Of a stretch of 29,678 nt of DNA, positions 1 through 7,435 are shown one piece after another. A program made the translations under genes and the position numbers. Each line of letters begins with the position of its first letter. Position 1 is the first letter of the stretch. The notes below the pieces were generated by a model, which made no database searches, was not told the origin of the DNA, and worked only from the letters and a program-made list of their open reading frames with translations. The DNA is from an uncultured Collinsella sp. (lineage in GTDB: Bacteria > Actinomycetota > Coriobacteriia > Coriobacteriales > Coriobacteriaceae): the NCBI GenBank assembly GCA_902475445.1, contig CABRZN010000012.1, forward strand, positions 1-29,678, read 5' to 3'.

Positions 1-324
1 GTTGACGGCAACGCGCGCGAACGACGTCTCAAACGCGGGCGCGCCGCACACGATATTGCTCGGCCACTCAATGCCCACCTTGCCGGCAAGGCCCAGGCCC
101 GGCGTCGACGCCGTGCCCACGAGCGCGTCCATCATGCCCATCGCCGCCACAAACGGCAGGCCGTGGAAGGCATGCATGTTCACGTCCGGGCGCACGACCA
201 GCGAAAACGTCAACGACGCCTCGCCCGCGCTCCAAGCGCACCAGCCCGCAGACGCGCCCTCGCGGCCCGCGTCGCGCGCGGCGTCAAGCTCGGTGCCGGC
301 GGCAACAGCATTCATCTCGATCAT
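1..324 (-). CDS. Biotin-protein-ligase-like protein, N-terminal part (cut by window edge)
   Basis: An open minus-strand frame of 108 codons runs from an ATG off the left edge. The ATG follows the TAG of the FolP-FolK gene directly, so the two are probably translationally coupled. The frame resembles the catalytic core of BirA/LplA-fold ligases: a beta segment SLVVRPD near residue 42, a helix with MGMMDALVG, then GLAGKVGIEWPSNIVCG near residue 80, which lines up with the K-W-P-N-D segment of biotin ligases. No N-terminal winged helix precedes it. The usual biotin-binding loop G-R-G-R-x-G-R-x-W is not recognisable; only GREGASAGW stands there, and Asn-Asp is Ser-Asn in the WP segment. It could be a diverged BPL or another member of the cofactor-transferase fold. 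An in-frame ATG at 315 is an alternative start. Confidence 0.55.
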   Translation of the reverse strand, partial: MIEMNAVAAGTELDAARDAGREGASAGWCAWSAGEASLTFSLVVRPDVNMHAFHGLPFVAAMGMMDALVGTASTPGLGLAGKVGIEWPSNIVCGAPAFETSFARVAVN

Positions 325-2061
325 CTACATGCGCCCCAATTCGCCCACGATATGGCCCACGCGGTCCTCGGGCTCCTTGACCTCGACGCCGTTGTAGCGG
401 AAGAACCGCGCCGGGTCGTGCATCAGGTCCTCGAGCGGCACCAGCACAAAGTCGCGCTCGCCGATCAGCGGATGCGGCAGGCGCAGCTTTTTGCCGCCAT
501 GGATCTCGCCGTCCATCCACAGCAGATCCAGGTCGATGGTGCGTGGGCCGTTGACCTTGGCCTTCTTGGAGCGGTCACGGCCCAGCTCGGCCTCAACCTT
601 CATGAGCTCGTCAAGCAGCACCAGCGGAGCCAGCTCGGTCTTGATCTCGATGATGGCGTTGGCAAACGCGTCCTGGCGTGTCTCGTAAGCTGGCTCGCTC
701 TCGTAGATCTTGGAGGAGTTGGACACGCAGGTAAGTGGAATCTCGGCGATCATGTCGCGTGCGGCGCGGATGTTGTCGCAGCGATGCCCCAGGTTGGAAC
801 CCACGGCCACAAACGCACGGCGCGGTTGCGGCTCGGCGACAGCCCAGTAACCGTTCAGGAACTGCGCAAAGCCAGCGACGTCGTGCACGCGCACGATGTT
901 GGCGCCGGCCTGGATGGCGCCCAGGCACACACCAAACGTGGCGGCATCGCGCGCGGCGGCCTGGGTCACGCCCGAGACGGCGCCCACAAAGCGCTTGCGC
1001 GACACGGCGCACATGAGCGGATAGCCCAGCGACGCCATCTTGGCGGTCTCGCGCTGGATGACGATGTCTTCGTTGGCCGTCTTGCCAAAGCCCGGGCCGG
1101 GATCGATGCAGATACGGTCGCGCGACACGCCAGCATGGATGAGTGTGCGGGCCTGATCGGACAGAAAGCCCATGACGCGGCGCATGATGGGTGCAGAATC
1201 GGGCAGGGTAAAGCGGCGGAGCTGCGAAGTGGGTACATAGGCTTCCTCACGGCGGGCACTGCGGCGCATCATGGCGGCCAGGTGGTCACTGGGCTCTGGT
1301 ACGGCTTCGGTAGCTGCGGGCACGGTCTCGGGCGCAGCGGCGGCAGGGGCAGCCTGCTCGGCAGCCGGCGTCTCTGGCTCGGACTCGGGCGCGGGCTCCG
1401 ATTCGCCAAGCGGCAGCGAGGGCTGTACCACACCGCCCGGAAGCTTGGCTTCAACCTTGGGCTCGCCCAGCAACTTGCCGCGACGGCGACGGGCCGGCTT
1501 CTCGGCCTCGCGCGCGGCCTCGACCGCCGCTTCGCGTGCCTTCTCGGCAACAAACGCCGCAGCCGAGGTATCGAGCTGCACCGTCGCGTGCGTGCGTGCG
1601 GGTGCGGCGACCTCGCCGGCGTGCATTACGATAACGCCGCAGGTGCTCGTCTTAACGAACTCAACCATCTTGGGATCGGTGAAGCCCGTCACGTCGTTGA
1701 CAATCGAAGCACCGCAGCGCACTGCCGCCTTGGCAACCGCCACATGACGCGTATCGATCGAGACGATGGCGCCCTCTTTGGCGAGCGCGCGCACGACGGG
1801 CAGCACGCGACGCGCCTCCTCGTCGGGGTTGACCGGGGTAAAGCCGGGGCGCCACGTCGACGTGGACTCACCGCCCACGTCGATGATGTCGGCGCCGGCA
1901 TCGAGCATCGCCAGGCCGTACTCGATAGCGGCATCCTGGTCAAAGTGCTCACCGCCGTCGCTAAACGAATCGGGCGTCACGTTGAGGACGCCCATGATAC
2001 GCGGACGGTCAAAGCTGAGCTCGTACTTTCCGCACCGCCATGTCTTGCTGTCGTTCGCCAT
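325..2061 (-). CDS. folP: Bifunctional dihydropteroate synthase / HPPK (FolP-FolK fusion)
   Basis: Makes two folate-pathway steps in the cytoplasm: HPPK pyrophosphorylates hydroxymethyl-dihydropterin, and DHPS joins the product to p-aminobenzoate. The DHPS half (about residues 20-405) shows GVLNVTPDSFSDGG, DVGGESTSTWRPG, SIDTRH, VNDVTG, IDPGPGFGKT and SRKRFVG. The HPPK half (about 414-565) shows AVGSNLGHR, YESEPAY and GPRTIDLDLLW. Order is FolP then FolK, with no FolB domain. The DHPS is split by about 135 extra residues (roughly 150-285), first Ala/Glu/Arg-rich and then Pro/Glu/Ala-rich, probably disordered. The ATG at 2061 was chosen because AGGAGG (2073-2068) lies six bases upstream; the ATG at 2067 abuts that site. 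The sirtuin gene lies 94 bp upstream on the same strand, and the ligase-like gene begins at the stop codon. Confidence 0.95.
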   Translation of the reverse strand: MANDSKTWRCGKYELSFDRPRIMGVLNVTPDSFSDGGEHFDQDAAIEYGLAMLDAGADIIDVGGESTSTWRPGFTPVNPDEEARRVLPVVRALAKEGAIVSIDTRHVAVAKAAVRCGASIVNDVTGFTDPKMVEFVKTSTCGVIVMHAGEVAAPARTHATVQLDTSAAAFVAEKAREAAVEAAREAEKPARRRRGKLLGEPKVEAKLPGGVVQPSLPLGESEPAPESEPETPAAEQAAPAAAAPETVPAATEAVPEPSDHLAAMMRRSARREEAYVPTSQLRRFTLPDSAPIMRRVMGFLSDQARTLIHAGVSRDRICIDPGPGFGKTANEDIVIQRETAKMASLGYPLMCAVSRKRFVGAVSGVTQAAARDAATFGVCLGAIQAGANIVRVHDVAGFAQFLNGYWAVAEPQPRRAFVAVGSNLGHRCDNIRAARDMIAEIPLTCVSNSSKIYESEPAYETRQDAFANAIIEIKTELAPLVLLDELMKVEAELGRDRSKKAKVNGPRTIDLDLLWMDGEIHGGKKLRLPHPLIGERDFVLVPLEDLMHDPARFFRYNGVEVKEPEDRVGHIVGELGRM

Positions 2062-2155
2062 GAACATCCTCCTAAAATGCCCACGTCGCCGCGCTCGGGC
2101 ACAGGCGGCGGGGTCGCTTTGCAATCAGTCTTTCTATTGTATCCGCGCGCGCGGG

Positions 2156-2908
2156 CTAGAATGCAAACGCGGCCGCGATGTCGCAAGAAATCAGCAGGTC
2201 GGCATTTGCATCCTGATCGGTGGGCGCCAAATTGCAAATGGCCAGCGCATCGCCAGTAAAGTAACGCGTGAGGCCCGCCGCCGGATACACCACGAGCGAG
2301 GTCCCGCCCACGACGAGGGCGTCGGATGCAGCGATAGCAGCAACGGCGCCGGTAAGCACACGCTCATCGAGCGGTTCTTCGTAGAGGACCACATCGGGCT
2401 TGATGCGACCGCCGCACGCAGGGCACACGGGCACGCCCGCGGCATCCTCGTGCTCGCGCGCGCAAATCCATTCGGCGCTGTAGACCGCGCCGCACGTCTG
2501 GCAGATATTGCGGTGGACCGAGCCATGCAGCTCAAACACGTGCCGCGAACCAGCCGCCCGATGCAGGCCATCGATGTTTTGAGTCACCACGGCGTCGAGC
2601 TTGCCGGTGCGCTCCAGCTCCGCCAGCTTGGCGTGGCAGTGGTTGGGCTTGGCGCCAAGCGCGATCATCTTGGTCCGGTAGAAGTCGAAAAACTCCGCCG
2701 GATGCGCCTCGTAGAAGCTGTGCGAGAGCATAGTCTCGGGCGGATAGGAAAACCGCTGGTGATACAGACCGTCCACGCTGCGGAAATCGGGAATGCCGCT
2801 TGCCGTGGAAACGCCCGCGCCGCCAAAGAAGGTCACGTGGCTATGGGTTTCGAACAGTTCCGCCAGCGCGGCGGAGGCCTGTTTGGGGTCCGATATTGCC
2901 TGCGTCAT
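2156..2908 (-). CDS. cobB: NAD-dependent protein deacylase (sirtuin)
   Basis: A 250-residue class III deacylase that removes acyl groups from lysines with NAD+ as co-substrate. The Rossmann-fold NAD motifs GAGVSTASGIPDFRS are near the N-terminus, followed by TQNIDGLHRAAG and the ELHGS segment with the catalytic histidine. A four-cysteine zinc module follows: CQTCG, then a CPACGG pair about 27 residues later. GTSLVVYPAAG near the end is the second NAD-contact segment. Length fits the family. The ATG at 2908 has GGAGGA about five bases upstream; a longer in-frame start near 2956 has no such site. It precedes folP-folK on the same strand and is divergent from the exonuclease III gene. The acyl preference (acetyl, succinyl) cannot be read from the sequence. 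Confidence 0.93.
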   Translation of the reverse strand: MTQAISDPKQASAALAELFETHSHVTFFGGAGVSTASGIPDFRSVDGLYHQRFSYPPETMLSHSFYEAHPAEFFDFYRTKMIALGAKPNHCHAKLAELERTGKLDAVVTQNIDGLHRAAGSRHVFELHGSVHRNICQTCGAVYSAEWICAREHEDAAGVPVCPACGGRIKPDVVLYEEPLDERVLTGAVAAIAASDALVVGGTSLVVYPAAGLTRYFTGDALAICNLAPTDQDANADLLISCDIAAAFAF

Positions 2909-3021
2909 ATATGTCCTCCGTCCGTGTCTCCGGGACGGCGGCGATCGCGCTATCACTCGCGGACTCCGCCCCGCCCCTGTTGCGCTAATCTTAAGCCTGC
3001 CAACCCCGTCGAAAGGACACC

Positions 3022-3840
3022 ATGTCTCAGACTTACACGTTCGCCTCGTGGAACGTCAACGGCCTGCGCGCCGTGCTCAAAAAAGACCCGAGCTTTATCC
3101 AGATCGCACAGGAGCTCAATGTCGATATACTGGCGCTGCAAGAGACCAAGCTGCAGGAGGGCCAGGTCGATATCGATCTGCCCGGCTATCACCAAACCTG
3201 GAGCTACGCCCAGCGCAAGGGGTACTCGGGCACCGCGGTCTTTAGCCGCAAGGAGCCGCTGCGCGTGCTGCACGCCGATGCACTGCTGCCCTACGCCGGC
3301 GAGGGCGAGGCGGCCGAGCTCGTCGCCCAAGCCACAACCGAGGGCCGCGTCTGCGCGCTCGAGTTCGACAAGTTTTGGTTTGTCGACGTCTATACGCCCA
3401 ACGCCCAAAACGAGCTCGCGCGCATCGATGTACGCATGGCCTGGGACGATGCCTATCGCGGCTTTTTGAACGCGCTTGAGCGCGAAACCGGCAAGCCCGT
3501 CGTAACCTGCGGCGACTTTAACGTGGCTCACGAGGAGATCGACCTTAAGAACCCCAAGTCCAACCGCGGCAACGCCGGCTTTTCGGACGAGGAGCGCGGC
3601 AAGTTTACCGAGCTGCTCAACGCCGGCTTCACCGATACCTGGCGCGCGGCAAATCCGAACGTCGAGGGCGTCTACAGCTGGTGGAGCTACCGCTTTAATG
3701 CCCGCAAGAACAACGCAGGCTGGCGCATCGACTACTTCCTGGTAAGCGACGCAATCGCCGACAACGTACGCGACACCGGTATCCGTGGCGACATCTTCGG
3801 CAGCGACCACTGCCCTGTCACCCTCACGCTAGAGCTCTAG
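3022..3840 (+). CDS. xth: Exodeoxyribonuclease III
   Basis: A 272-residue ExoIII/APE1-family nuclease of the endonuclease-exonuclease-phosphatase fold. It cuts DNA at abasic sites and degrades 3' ends in base-excision repair. Visible motifs in order: ASWNVNGLRA at the N-terminus, LQETKL with the metal-binding Glu, VYTPNAQ, GDFNVAHEEIDL (catalytic Asp/Asn), YSWWSYR, WRIDYFLVS and the terminal GSDHCPV with the catalytic His. All expected active-site residues are present and length is normal. GAAAGGA precedes the ATG at suitable spacing. It is the only plus-strand gene in the first 7 kb and stands alone between the divergent sirtuin and the convergent ECF S component. Confidence 0.95.
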   Translation: MSQTYTFASWNVNGLRAVLKKDPSFIQIAQELNVDILALQETKLQEGQVDIDLPGYHQTWSYAQRKGYSGTAVFSRKEPLRVLHADALLPYAGEGEAAELVAQATTEGRVCALEFDKFWFVDVYTPNAQNELARIDVRMAWDDAYRGFLNALERETGKPVVTCGDFNVAHEEIDLKNPKSNRGNAGFSDEERGKFTELLNAGFTDTWRAANPNVEGVYSWWSYRFNARKNNAGWRIDYFLVSDAIADNVRDTGIRGDIFGSDHCPVTLTLEL

Positions 3841-3901
3841 CCCCAAGTAATTCCTGGGGGACAGAGAAAAACAGATCATGTGACCCCTCTCCCCCTATAA
3901 G

Positions 3902-3962
3902 TTGCGGTGGAATAGTTCCTGTTTGGGTAGCAAATAGCCAAACAGGAACTATTCCACCGCAA
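3902..3962. repeat. Long perfect inverted repeat (25-bp stem)
   Basis: Arms 3902-3926 and 3938-3962 pair without mismatch around an 11-base loop. It lies between two convergent genes, xth and the ECF S component, but has no T-run on either side, so it is not a textbook intrinsic terminator. A GGGGACAG word lies just upstream at 3857-3864. Confidence 0.8.
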
Positions 3963-3986
3963 GTTCGTGAGGGAACGCGAAATGCC

Positions 3987-4700
3987 CTACAGTCCGTATT
4001 TCACGACGACACGGTTAATGCGGCGACACCAGGGCTTGTACAGGGCGGCCAAGAACACGCAGGTCGCGAGGCCGTGTGTGATATCGAACGGCACCGCCGT
4101 GGCAAGACGCGCCACGGCACCCGCCCAGGTAAGCGGCTGTACAAAACCAATGATGTCATACGCGTTGATCACGACGCCATAGAGCGGGCCCGACGCAAAG
4201 CCGTACGCCAGCAGTGCTGGCATGCGCACGGTGCCGTCGGCGCGGTCGAACGCACCCGCATACGCCAGCGCACCGCCAACGTATCCCACGAGCCCCCAGG
4301 CATACATCTGCCATGGCGTCCACATGCCCTGCCCAAAAAAGAAATTGCTGGTCAGCGCCGCCAGCGCGCCAACCATAAAACCATTGCGGCGACCAAGCGC
4401 CGCCCCCGCGATAATGGCGATGGCGCTCACCGGTTTAAAGTCGGGAATGGGCCCAAACAGGATGCGCCCCGCCGCCGCCAGCGCCGCCAGCACCAGCGTA
4501 GGCATAATCTGGCGCAAACCCGGACGAGATGCCTCGTAACCCGCAAAGAACAGCGCAAGCACCAGCGCCACTACAACCAGCATGGCAAGCGCCGCCTGCT
4601 CAATGCCCGCCAGCAACGCCGCAGTCATCACTGCCGGCACCGCTAACAACAGCGGGACCTCCAGTTTTGCGAGCAGGCGCGCGACGCGATAATCCGTCAT
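3987..4700 (-). CDS. ECF transporter S component (substrate-binding membrane subunit)
   Basis: A hydrophobic protein of about 237 residues with roughly six membrane segments. It is the substrate-specific subunit of an energy-coupling-factor importer for a vitamin or similar micronutrient. The stretch GRILFGPIPDFKPV followed by GFMVGALAALTSNFFFGQG and WTPWQMYAWGL resembles S components seen beside EcfT and EcfA genes. It is the last gene of the minus-strand set ecfT, fused ecfA, S component. The start is uncertain: the ATG at 4700 gives MTDYRVARL and has AGGG upstream, while an in-frame TTG at 4733 begins five bases after the ecfA stop. The substrate cannot be assigned; cobalamin-type and other vitamin S components share this pattern. 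Confidence 0.82.
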   Translation of the reverse strand: MTDYRVARLLAKLEVPLLLAVPAVMTAALLAGIEQAALAMLVVVALVLALFFAGYEASRPGLRQIMPTLVLAALAAAGRILFGPIPDFKPVSAIAIIAGAALGRRNGFMVGALAALTSNFFFGQGMWTPWQMYAWGLVGYVGGALAYAGAFDRADGTVRMPALLAYGFASGPLYGVVINAYDIIGFVQPLTWAGAVARLATAVPFDITHGLATCVFLAALYKPWCRRINRVVVKYGL

Positions 4701-4738
4701 CCCATCACGCCCTATAAAACACGTTGTCGGCAAAGAAG

Positions 4739-6349
4739 TCAGCCGGGGGGCTCCATGCAGGCAATCTCGCCGTCAAACATCATGGCGACGTCGTCGGCTA
4801 CCTGCTCGACAAAGTCCAAATCGTGCGTAGCCATGATGACGGTGCCGCCAGCCTTCGCATGGTCACGCAGGGCGCGGGCGATGATGCGGCGGCTCTCCAG
4901 GTCCAAGCCCTTCGTGGGCTCGTCAAGCAGCAGCAGCTCGGGGCCGATCAGCAGCAGCTTTGCCAGTGCAAGCAGCTGGCGCTGTCCGCCCGAGAGGTCG
5001 TAAGGGTGGCGCGTCTCCAGGCCCGCCAGACCCAGGCGCGCTGTCTGCTCCCGTGCTGCGGCCTCGTCGTATCCGCAGGTCGAGGCCCATTCCATCAGCT
5101 CATCGCGAACCGTCTCGGCAACCAGCAATGCTTTAGGATTCTGAGGCAGCAGCGCAGCCGAGGCCGCTCCGCGCACCATGCGGCCGCGCTGCAGCTTGGC
5201 GGTCTTCGCCAGCACCGAGAGTATCGTCGACTTACCGCATCCGTTGCCGCCCACGATCGCATGCACCGCGCCAGCCGAAAACGACGCACCGAGCCCACGC
5301 AGCACCCAACCGCCCGCGCGATCGTAGCGAAACCAGCCTTCCGACAGGGTGGTAGCCGACCCAGCGTGCATTTTTTGGAGTATTCTGCTTCCATCCGTGC
5401 GCGGGAAGGTTTCCGAGCCGTTCTCGAGCGACGTTTGCGCCACAAATTCGGACGATTTGTCCAATTCTGAACTTTTTTTCGCGCTCGATACGTCCCCGGG
5501 CGGCTCCAGAGAGCCCAAATTGTCCTCACGCCTGCTGAATACTCCGTTTTTTGCACATCGGATGGCACCCCACCCCAACATCTCATCGGAAAACAGCGAT
5601 TCTCGGCGTCCCAAAGAAGCCATATCCGCCACCTCGCGCACGCGACCGCCCTCAATCCGGTACGCACGCGTCGCATACTCGAGCATCGGCCGCGGTTGAT
5701 GCGTAGCCACAACAACCGTGCAGCCCAGCTCACGGTTCACGCGAAACAGCGCGTGCAGAAAATTCTTCTCGGCAACGGGATCGAGCTGAGACGTGGGCTC
5801 GTCGAGTAGCAGCACACGCGGACGCAGCGCCAGGACGGCGGCAAGCGACAGCAGCTGCTTGCGGCCACCCGAAAGCGTGTCAGTATCGCGGTGAAGCCAA
5901 TCTTCCAGTCCAAAGAAATAGCTGGTCTCAGCTACGCGACGGCGCATCTCATCACGCGCTAGCCCCAAGTTTTCCAGGCCAAACGCCATCTCGTGCCACA
6001 CGGTTTCGCACACGATCTGGTTCTCGGGATCCTGGAACACATAACCCACGCGCTCCGCCGATGCCCGCACATCCATGTCGGCGACGAGCTCGCCCAACAC
6101 GCGCAGCTCGCCGGAGCGTGTACCCGCCGGCGCGATCTCGGGCTTGAGCAGCGACAGCAGCGTCGACTTGCCCGATCCGGTACCGCCAACAAGCAGCGCA
6201 AATGCACCTTGGAAAACACGCCAATCAAGCCCCTCGAGCACCGGTGACTCGGCCCCGGGATAGGCAAAACTAAGGCCTCGCACCTCAATCGCCGGCGCGG
6301 CCGAGCCGTATGCCACACCCGCCGCCGAGCTCCTATCCAACCGAGCCAT
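4739..6349 (-). CDS. ECF transporter ATPase, two fused ABC domains (EcfA-EcfA')
   Basis: A 536-residue protein with two complete ABC ATPase domains, replacing the separate EcfA1 and EcfA2 that power ECF importers. Domain 1 (about 20-250): Walker A GGTGSGKST, Q-loop VFQDPENQI, signature LSGGRKQ, Walker B LLLDEPTSQLD and the switch His in ATHQ. Domain 2 (about 330-530): GGNGCGKST, signature LSGGQRQ, LLLDEPTKGLD and ATHDLDF. The linker (about 265-328) is Ser/Glu/Lys-rich and is encoded by a 189-bp segment with inverted ends, described separately. The ATG overlaps the ecfT stop as TGATG, so the two are translationally coupled. The S component follows within 40 bp. Confidence 0.93.
   Translation of the reverse strand: MARLDRSSAAGVAYGSAAPAIEVRGLSFAYPGAESPVLEGLDWRVFQGAFALLVGGTGSGKSTLLSLLKPEIAPAGTRSGELRVLGELVADMDVRASAERVGYVFQDPENQIVCETVWHEMAFGLENLGLARDEMRRRVAETSYFFGLEDWLHRDTDTLSGGRKQLLSLAAVLALRPRVLLLDEPTSQLDPVAEKNFLHALFRVNRELGCTVVVATHQPRPMLEYATRAYRIEGGRVREVADMASLGRRESLFSDEMLGWGAIRCAKNGVFSRREDNLGSLEPPGDVSSAKKSSELDKSSEFVAQTSLENGSETFPRTDGSRILQKMHAGSATTLSEGWFRYDRAGGWVLRGLGASFSAGAVHAIVGGNGCGKSTILSVLAKTAKLQRGRMVRGAASAALLPQNPKALLVAETVRDELMEWASTCGYDEAAAREQTARLGLAGLETRHPYDLSGGQRQLLALAKLLLIGPELLLLDEPTKGLDLESRRIIARALRDHAKAGGTVIMATHDLDFVEQVADDVAMMFDGEIACMEPPG
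5367..5555. mobile_element. 189-bp in-frame insert with inverted ends inside the fused EcfA gene
   Basis: The ends are TGCA, six T/A-rich bases, then GGAGTATTC, inverted at the other end (5367-5385 and 5537-5555; the outer four and inner nine bases match). The segment is visibly more AT-rich than the surrounding gene. It is exactly 63 codons long and stays open in the host frame, encoding most of the linker between the two ATPase domains. It looks like a small non-autonomous palindromic element that landed between domains. The shared TGCA at each outer end could be a target duplication. Confidence 0.55.
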
Positions 6350-7236
6350 CAGCCAAACCTCTTCTCATCAATCGCATGAAACGCGCAAGGCAGCACCATC
6401 CAAGCCGCGTACACAATATAGCCAGGCCACGGCGCCGGCACCGAAAGCTGCGGGTAAAACGAATACTGCGTCGTCGCGGTCCACGCCACCGCCACCGCGG
6501 CAGCACCAAGCAGCGCGAGCCCGACCAGCGCGGCAACGTCGCTGCACCCCAGTCGATACCGCGCATACGTCGTACGACGCGTCGCGGCACCCCACCCGCG
6601 CGAGCGCATCGCGTCCGCACGCTCCAGCGAATCTTCCATGCCCCAGCCCATCAACACGCTCGATGCCCGTAGGCGCGAACGCACGGGGTCGGCCGGCGCA
6701 CGCCCCGGCACATCAATCGCATCCTGCACCGCCAACACCGTACGACCGCGGCGCAAAAACTGCGGGATAAGCCGCATGCACATCGAGATCATGAGCGCAA
6801 TCACCGGTGCGGCATTGCCCAGCAGCGCGAGCACCTTGTCGTATTCGAGCATCGACGCCGCCGCCTCAAACCACAGCACGCTCGCCACAAACAGCCCGCC
6901 CATGCACAGGCCGTATACCATGCTCTCCAGATACACCGCGCGCATGCCAATACGGAACAGCTCCGTCGAGCCCGAGGCGCTAAACAGCGGATTGAGCACC
7001 GCGACGATCAAAATCACCGGCAGCTGCCAGCGGAGCGCGCCCAGCGTGCGGGCAGCCCCACGCGTTGCAAATCCATACGCCAGCCCGCCCGCAAGTGACA
7101 GCGCAATCAGTACCGGCTGCATCGAGAACATAGTGAGCCCCGGCGTCAGCACTATATAGAGTGCCGGCACAGCCGGATGCGACATCGAGAATGCCGCGAC
7201 GGGCTCGCCGCCAAACTCCTCTCGTATGTTGTCCAC
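6349..7236 (-). CDS. ECF transporter T component (EcfT)
   Basis: The transmembrane coupling subunit of an ECF importer, linking the ATPase pair to the S component. It opens with an AFSMSHPAVPALYI segment like the F-x-HP start of EcfT, has several hydrophobic helices, and then the cytoplasmic coupling region. There IPQFLRRGRTVLAVQDAIDV and the alanine-arginine-glycine pair signature in ADAMRSRGWG near the C-terminus match EcfT. The start is not certain: GTG at 7236 (VDNIREEFGG) has a G-rich stretch upstream, and the frame stays open to 7407 with ATG options. About 295 residues from this start. First gene of the ECF set; its TGA overlaps the ATG of the fused ATPase. Confidence 0.85.
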   Translation of the reverse strand: MDNIREEFGGEPVAAFSMSHPAVPALYIVLTPGLTMFSMQPVLIALSLAGGLAYGFATRGAARTLGALRWQLPVILIVAVLNPLFSASGSTELFRIGMRAVYLESMVYGLCMGGLFVASVLWFEAAASMLEYDKVLALLGNAAPVIALMISMCMRLIPQFLRRGRTVLAVQDAIDVPGRAPADPVRSRLRASSVLMGWGMEDSLERADAMRSRGWGAATRRTTYARYRLGCSDVAALVGLALLGAAAVAVAWTATTQYSFYPQLSVPAPWPGYIVYAAWMVLPCAFHAIDEKRFG

Positions 7237-7375
7237 GGGCACCCCCGTCCCCTCGCTCAAACAACAGCTCCGCAGCACCGCCAACGCCGCACGCAAGCAG
7301 TGCAAACACCACGCCGGCGGCGCCGACATCGGCCGTCGCGCATCAATCGTTACGCGCTCATCATATGCCTGCGGT

Positions 7376-7403
7376 ATCATATTGCGCCGTGTATCGTTTC
7401 CAA
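7376..7403 (-). promoter_or_regulatory. Putative promoter for the ECF operon
   Basis: On the minus strand, TTGGAA (7403-7398) and TATGAT (7381-7376) are 16 bases apart, about 140 bp before the chosen ecfT start and divergent from glmU. Predicted from the hexamers alone. No known riboswitch fold was recognised in the leader. Confidence 0.4.
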
Positions 7404-7435
7404 ACACACGTCTCTATAACGTAACAGGAGATCAC

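Noticed and set aside
163..2259. A 698-codon plus-strand open frame
   Set aside because: It lies opposite FolP-FolK, which has clear motifs; GC-rich codons leave antisense frames open. The product is His/Gly/Arg-rich with no fold.
1766..3469. A 567-codon plus-strand open frame
   Set aside because: Covers the sirtuin gene in antisense and xth in another frame; no recognisable domain.
7237..7435. Riboswitch before the ECF operon
   Set aside because: Vitamin transporters often have one, but I could not recognise any known riboswitch core here on the minus strand.
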